Below are positions 59,309-64,000 of a DNA stretch of 64,000 nt, one piece after another. The first letter of the stretch is position 1, and each line of letters begins with the position of its first letter. Both the position numbers and the translations under genes were made by a program. This stretch comes from Alphaproteobacteria bacterium. Lineage in GTDB: Bacteria > Pseudomonadota > Alphaproteobacteria > UBA8366. Under the pieces are notes generated by a model. That model was not told the origin of the DNA, made no database searches, and saw only the letters and a list, made by a program, of their open reading frames with translations. The stretch covers positions 248,001 to 312,000 of the forward strand of contig WHUA01000002.1 in NCBI GenBank assembly GCA_009377445.1. Reading direction: 5' to 3'.

Positions 59309-59410
59309 CACGGCGCAAGTATAGCGGCCAAGCGGGAACAGTGCATGGAAAATGCCTCGGACAGCAGGCGGTAAAGCCGAACCGCTGCGCGAGGTATCTC
59401 TTTTGCGTGC

Positions 59411-59435
59411 GGAACCCGATCGCGGAGCCTCCGTT
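59411..59435 (+). promoter_or_regulatory. EcfG-type promoter for sRNA 3
   Basis: GGAAC-CCGATCGCGGAGCCTC-CGTT. Confidence 0.75.
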
Positions 59436-59439
59436 TCTG

Positions 59440-59535
59440 GTGCAAGCGGCCCTGGCTCCCTCCACCCCAAGGGCCGTTCCGGCCTGACAGCCGGACCCGG
59501 CCGGCTTGGTCCCCCACGCCGGCCGGGTTTTTCTT
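59440..59535 (+). ncRNA. Candidate EcfG-dependent sRNA 3 with CUCCCUCC loop (GsrN-like architecture)
   Basis: Hairpin CGGCCCT(GGCTCCCTCCACCCCA)AGGGCCG 59447-59476; hairpin TCCGGC(CTGACA)GCCGGA 59478-59495; then a strong terminator. No ORF. Confidence 0.78.
59495..59535 (+). terminator. Intrinsic terminator of sRNA 3
   Basis: ACCCGGCCGGC-N12-GCCGGCCGGGT followed by TTTTCTT. Confidence 0.9.
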
Positions 59536-59613
59536 GCTATCTCCCCCTCTTGCCATCCCACCGTCCCGCCACCGATGATTGCCGATCAGGCGCCACGCGA
59601 TCGGGAGGGACGG

Positions 59614-60402
59614 ATGAAACGGCTCGAGGGAAAGAATGCGGTCATCACAGGGGCGGCGTCGGGCGTCGGCCGGGCGGCGAGCCTGTTGTTCGCGCGCGAG
59701 GGCGCGGCGGTCGCCTGCGTCGACGTCGACGCGGAAATGGGCGCGGAAACCGCGGCGATGATCCGCGCCGAAGGGGGCGACGCCGTCTTCATCGAAGCCG
59801 ATCTCGCCGACCCCGCATCCATCGAGGACATGGCCAGGGCCTGCATGGCCTGGCGCGGCGTCATCCACGTGCTGTTCAACAATGCCGGCATCGCGGAGCG
59901 CGCGGCGTTCGAGGACATCGCGCTCGAAGATTGGAACCGGCAGATCGCGGTGAACCTGACCGCCCCCTTCCTCTGCAGCCAGAAGCTGCTGCCGGCGCTG
60001 AAGGCGGCGGGCGGCGCGGCGATCGTCCATCACGGCTCCATCGACGGCGTGCTCGGCAACCCGACGCTGGTCGCCTATTCCGCCTCCAAGGGCGGGCTGC
60101 AGCCGCTGACGCATGTCATGGGCTTCTGGCTGGCGCGGCATGGCATCCGCGTCAACTGCATCAATTCCGGCGCGTTGCGTGAAAGCAAGCAGGGCATCCC
60201 CGTGCGCCTCAACCGCGACAACCGCGCCGGCCAGCCGATGAGCGACGCCCAGCGCCGCGCCACGCCGATGGACCGCCCGGGCTTCGTCGAAGAAGCAGCC
60301 GACGTCGCCCTCTATCTTGCCAGCGACGAATCCTCCTACGTCAACGGCAGCGTCATCACCCTCGACGGCGGCCGCACCGGCCTGACGCCGGGGACGTTCT
60401 AG
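59614..60402 (+). CDS. Short-chain dehydrogenase/reductase
   Basis: GKNAVITGAASGVGRAASLLFAREGAAVACVDVD, NNAGIAERAAFEDI, YSASKGGLQPLTHVMG. Confidence 0.93.
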   Translation: MKRLEGKNAVITGAASGVGRAASLLFAREGAAVACVDVDAEMGAETAAMIRAEGGDAVFIEADLADPASIEDMARACMAWRGVIHVLFNNAGIAERAAFEDIALEDWNRQIAVNLTAPFLCSQKLLPALKAAGGAAIVHHGSIDGVLGNPTLVAYSASKGGLQPLTHVMGFWLARHGIRVNCINSGALRESKQGIPVRLNRDNRAGQPMSDAQRRATPMDRPGFVEEAADVALYLASDESSYVNGSVITLDGGRTGLTPGTF

Positions 60403-60413
60403 GCGTTGCCGCC

Positions 60414-61859
60414 CTAATCGTCAGCCGCGGACAGCGGCCGCGCCACGGCTTCCAGCGGCTGGCGCTCCGCGCGGACGCCGAGGATGGCTTCGACCAGCGC
60501 GGCGCCCAGCATCAGCCCCGCCGCGAGCAGATAGCCGATGAAGACGCCGGTCCGCGACCCGCTGTCGATCAGCGCGCCGAAGAGCCACGGCGCCGCAACG
60601 CCGCCGACGCCCGTGCCGAACGCATAGAAAAGCGCAATCGCCAGCGCGCGTACCTCGAGCGGGAAGCTCTCCGCCACGGTCAGGTAGGCGGACGAGGCAG
60701 CCGCGGAGGCGAAGAAGAAGGTAAGGCACCATGCCGCCGTCTGTGTCGTCGCGTCGAGCAGGCCTTCATGGAAGAGATAGCCCGAGAGGGCCAGCAGAAT
60801 GCCCGAGGCGGCGTAAGTCAGGATGATCATCGGCTTGCGCCCGATCGTGTCGAAAAAGCGGCCCAGCAGGAGAGGCCCAAGCACATTACAGATTGCAAAC
60901 GGAAGGATGTAGCCGCCGATGTCGGCCATCGGCACGTCGTAGAAGTCGCTCAGCATCAATGCATAGGAAAAGAAGATCGCGTTATAGAGGAAAGCCTGCG
61001 ACGTCATGAGCGCCAGACCGAGAAGCGTACGTTTTCGATAGTGCTTGAGCAGCGTTCGCGCGACCTCAAGCAGCGGCGTGGAGCGGCGGGCATGAAGGCG
61101 GATGCGGCCGGCGGCGGGCGCGAGCACGTGCCCTTCCCGCCGCACCCCGCGCTCGATTTCGGCGACGACGGCTTCCGCCTCGCCCAACCGTCCATGCGTC
61201 ATCAGCCAGCGCGGGCTCTCGGGCAGGAACCGGCGCAGGTAGAGGCTGATCAATCCGAGGACGGCCCCCAGGAAGAAAGCGGCGCGCCATCCGATCTCCG
61301 GATCGATGAAGGCCGGATCGAGCAGGACCATCGCCCCCGCCCCGCCGAAGGCGGCGCCCAGCCAGAAGCCGCCGTTGATGACGAGGTCGGTCCAGCCGCG
61401 CCGGCGCGCCGGAATCAGCTCCTGTATCGCCGAATTGATCGCGCTGTATTCGCCGCCGATGCCGGCGCCGGTCACGAAGCGAAAAAAGGCGAAGCTCCAG
61501 AGGCCCCACGAGGCCGCCGTGGCGGCGGTGCCGAGCAGGTAGACCAGCAGGGTCACGCTGAAGAGCCGCTTGCGCCCGAGGCGGTCGGCGAGCCAGCCGA
61601 AGTACAGCGCTCCGATCACCGCCCCGGCGAGATAGGCGCTGCTCGCCAGCCCGATCTCGGTCGCGCTGAGCCGCAGGACGGGGCTCTCGCGCAGGGCGAC
61701 GGCGACGGAGCCGGCCAGCGTGACCTCCAGCCCGTCGAGGATCCAGGTGACGCCCAGCGCGGTGACGACCAGCCAATGGAACCGGCTCCAGGGCAGACGC
61801 TCCAGGCGGGCGGGCACGTCCGTGGCGATAGCGGGGGCGCCGTTCCTGTCGTGACGCAT
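60414..61859 (-). CDS. MFS transporter (sugar/acid porter type)
   Basis: ALYFGWLADRLGRKRLFSVTLLVYLLGTAATA, RFVTGAGIGGEYSAINSAIQELIPARRRG; 12-TM pattern. Confidence 0.92.
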   Translation of the reverse strand: MRHDRNGAPAIATDVPARLERLPWSRFHWLVVTALGVTWILDGLEVTLAGSVAVALRESPVLRLSATEIGLASSAYLAGAVIGALYFGWLADRLGRKRLFSVTLLVYLLGTAATAASWGLWSFAFFRFVTGAGIGGEYSAINSAIQELIPARRRGWTDLVINGGFWLGAAFGGAGAMVLLDPAFIDPEIGWRAAFFLGAVLGLISLYLRRFLPESPRWLMTHGRLGEAEAVVAEIERGVRREGHVLAPAAGRIRLHARRSTPLLEVARTLLKHYRKRTLLGLALMTSQAFLYNAIFFSYALMLSDFYDVPMADIGGYILPFAICNVLGPLLLGRFFDTIGRKPMIILTYAASGILLALSGYLFHEGLLDATTQTAAWCLTFFFASAAASSAYLTVAESFPLEVRALAIALFYAFGTGVGGVAAPWLFGALIDSGSRTGVFIGYLLAAGLMLGAALVEAILGVRAERQPLEAVARPLSAADD

Positions 61860-62035
61860 GGTGACCGCCTTCCGGATCAGCAGTCTTGAAATTGCAAGCC
61901 GCCCTTGGCGCGAGCCCGCCGTTGCCGGCGGGATGTGGATTCAACGCGCAGCCGCCTCACCTGAGCCTTCGGCCCTGGTTCGATCTGTGGTTCTGGGTGC
62001 AGCGGCGATGGCCCGGCTAGTCCCCCTCCCCCCGC

Positions 62036-62202
62036 AGGGCTATCGCATTTGCGCATCTTGCACGAATGCCGTGCGTCCTTCGACGGGCTCAGGATGAGGG
62101 AGAATCTTCGTGGCATTGAGAAGAAACCTCATGCTGAGCCTGTCGAAGCACGCACCCTCCTTGTCCCATTCGCCGCGAGCACCCTCAAAGGCGATTGCCC
62201 AG
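62036..62202. repeat. MITE-like element, copy 4
   Basis: AGGGCTATCGCATTTGCG ... CAAAGGCGATTGCCCAG with the same interior. Confidence 0.8.
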
Positions 62203-62239
62203 CCCCCCCCCCTGAGGCGCTCCGGTATTCGGAACACGC

Positions 62240-63094
62240 TTACTGTTCAGCGGAATTGAGCAGGAGGTCGCATGGCGACGAGAGGATGAGGGCGCGGCAT
62301 GTGCTCCCGATGAAGAGATCGAGCAACGGATTGCGGCCCTGCGTTCCAACCGACATCAGGCCGATCTCGTTGTCGATCGCATATTGGTTCAACAATGTTT
62401 CGGGGAACCCCGCCTCCGCGATGCATCGGATTCTGTCCGTCGCCGAGGGAAGAGCTTCCGCCACGAATCGCGCGCAGTCGTCGCGAGCCATCCAATCGGC
62501 CGCATTGGCGCTCTCCCTCGTGCCTGAAAGGCTTCCCAGCGCCAATTTCGCACTATAGGCGTGCAGAACCGTCAAAGCGATTTGAGGGAACAGCTCCGAC
62601 GTTACGTGAAGCGCGGCGCGCGACGCATCCGAGAGGTCCGTCCCGACGACAGCGCTCCGATATGCGTCTCGCGCGCGCCGTTTCACGACGAGAACCGGGG
62701 CCAGGCGCCCCCTCAGGAGCGCCTCGACGGTTCCGCCGAGAACTGCTCTCGTAAGCCCCGTGCTCCGTGCAATTCCCGTCACGATCAGGTCGAAGGGCGT
62801 CTCGCGGGCGAGCTCCATGAGCAGCGCCGGCGCCGGCGCGCGCCGAACGACGATATCGGCGTCGACATCCTTGCCTTCGAGATCGCCGCGAACCTGACTC
62901 TCTGCGTCGCCGAGCTCGCGATCGGTCCGACGCCACCTCGGCTGGGATTCGCAGGCGACATCGTCCGGCCATTCTTCCAGGGCAGCGGCGATCGTCAGGC
63001 GCGCGCCCCACTCGCGCGTGAGAAGAACCGCGCGATCGAACGCACGGTCGCATCGCGCGCTCAGGTCAGTAGCCAGTAGCACTCGGCGCTGCAC
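62240..63094 (-). CDS. Universal stress protein (two UspA domains)
   Basis: RRVLLATDLSARCDRAFDRAVLLTREWGARLTIA..., VVGTDLSDASRAALHVTSELFPQIALTVLHAY... Confidence 0.88.
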   Translation of the reverse strand: MQRRVLLATDLSARCDRAFDRAVLLTREWGARLTIAAALEEWPDDVACESQPRWRRTDRELGDAESQVRGDLEGKDVDADIVVRRAPAPALLMELARETPFDLIVTGIARSTGLTRAVLGGTVEALLRGRLAPVLVVKRRARDAYRSAVVGTDLSDASRAALHVTSELFPQIALTVLHAYSAKLALGSLSGTRESANAADWMARDDCARFVAEALPSATDRIRCIAEAGFPETLLNQYAIDNEIGLMSVGTQGRNPLLDLFIGSTCRALILSSPCDLLLNSAEQ

Positions 63095-63098
63095 GATT

Positions 63099-63329
63099 TC
63101 ACCTCCGCAGCCTTATTCCCACCTCTTGCCGGTCGGACACGAGCCGTATGCCGGCCTGCTCCAAGGCTTTAACGAGCATGGCCTCCGTCGCGCGATGAAG
63201 CTCGTGCCGGCCGTTCTCGAAATCGCGCACCGTGCTGCGCGAGACGCCCGCCAACGCGGCCAACTGCTCCTGTGTCCAGTTGAGCAGGCCACGTGCAGCC
63301 CGGCACTGTTCCGGAAACAGATTCTTCAT
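63099..63329 (-). CDS. HTH XRE-family regulator
   Basis: CRAARGLLNWTQEQLAALAGVSRSTVRDFENGRHELHRATEAMLVKALEQAGI. Confidence 0.9.
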   Translation of the reverse strand: MKNLFPEQCRAARGLLNWTQEQLAALAGVSRSTVRDFENGRHELHRATEAMLVKALEQAGIRLVSDRQEVGIRLRR

Positions 63330-63431
63330 GCAGGACTCTTGCTTGCCGTCCTTAAAGTCAACCATAATGGGCGAAATTCGTCAACCGCCGGGTCTGGATC
63401 TTGCGCGGCAGAGGAGGCAGCTTCACACATT

Positions 63432-64000
63432 ATGCCGGACTCGATGTTCCTGACCTTCGTGCTTGCCCTGCCCTTTGCCGGCTGCCTCGTCGCCGGCTTC
63501 CTCCCCGCCAATACCCGCAACGTCGAAGCGTGGCTCGCCGGCGCCGTCGCGCTCGCGGGGCTGATCCTTGCCGGCGCCCTCTATCCTGCCGTCACCGGCG
63601 GCGCGATGATCCGCACCGAAGTCGAATGGCTGCCCGCTCTCGGGCTCAACCTCACGCTTCGGATGGACGGCTTCGCCTGGATGTTCACCGTTCTGATAAC
63701 GGGCATCGGCCTTCTGGTGACGCTTTACGCGCGCTACTACATGTCACCCGAAGACCCGGTGACGCGGTTCTTCTCGTACCTGCTGGGATTCATGGGCTCC
63801 ATGCTGGGCATCGTGCTCTCGGGCAACCTGATCCAGCTTGTATTCTTCTGGGAACTGACGAGTATCTTTTCCTTCCTCCTGATCGGCTATTGGCATCACT
63901 CCGCCAAGGCGCGCGACGGCGCGCGCATGGCGCTGACCGTCACCGCGAGCGGCGGGCTATGCCTCCTGGTCGGCGTCCTGATCGTCGGGCATATCGTCGG
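63432..64000 (+). CDS. MrpA/PhaA-type Na+/H+ antiporter subunit A, truncated by window end
   Basis: MPDSMFLTFVLALPFAGCLVAGFLPANTRNVEAWLAGAV...FFSYLLGFMGSMLGIVLSGNLIQLVFFWELTSIFSFLLIGYWHHS. Confidence 0.88.
   Translation, partial: MPDSMFLTFVLALPFAGCLVAGFLPANTRNVEAWLAGAVALAGLILAGALYPAVTGGAMIRTEVEWLPALGLNLTLRMDGFAWMFTVLITGIGLLVTLYARYYMSPEDPVTRFFSYLLGFMGSMLGIVLSGNLIQLVFFWELTSIFSFLLIGYWHHSAKARDGARMALTVTASGGLCLLVGVLIVGHIV

Noticed and set aside
59309-59494. SRP RNA, 6S RNA or a classical riboswitch before the SDR gene
   Set aside because: I could not find the diagnostic SRP, 6S, TPP or cobalamin motifs; the EcfG-sRNA explanation fits the promoter and terminator better.
62045-62558. ORFs ending or starting inside the repeats (61858-62097, 62049-62558, 28671-28931, 36365-36625)
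   Set aside because: They are read-through of the MITE-like element and share repeat-derived peptides.

Overview
This 64 kb window is from a high-GC alphaproteobacterium-like chromosome. The left third is a compact alpha-glucan/trehalose locus. On the minus strand it carries treY (cut by the window edge), malQ, treZ, glgX, glgB, a treS-maltokinase fusion and glgE. A GT35 phosphorylase and otsA follow on the plus strand, with otsB further right. From 15.7 to 29.1 kb nearly every intergenic gap, often upstream of small uncharacterised proteins, carries a match to the alphaproteobacterial general-stress sigma factor (EcfG/SigT/RpoE2) promoter, GGAAC-N17-GTT. An HWE-type PAS histidine kinase lies in the same stretch. 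Three of these promoters, at 19.4, 24.4 and 59.4 kb, do not lead directly into an ORF. Each leads into a short non-coding segment made of a 5' hairpin, an exposed CCUCC-rich (anti-Shine-Dalgarno) stretch and a terminal hairpin; two of the three end in a U-tract. I propose these as a set of GsrN-like stress sRNAs, and I consider this the best candidate for an undescribed system. The window also holds: an ECF sigma/DUF1428 pair and a separate YCII/VOC cluster; a MarR-controlled operon with an operator inside the core promoter; a CsoR-headed copper-resistance cluster; three tandem CitE-like genes; a ~165 bp MITE-like repeat with nested inverted repeats (4 copies); and a ~90 bp twin-palindrome repeat (2 copies) with complementary loops. 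All calls come from reading the sequence and the supplied ORF translations. No database search or folding software was run.
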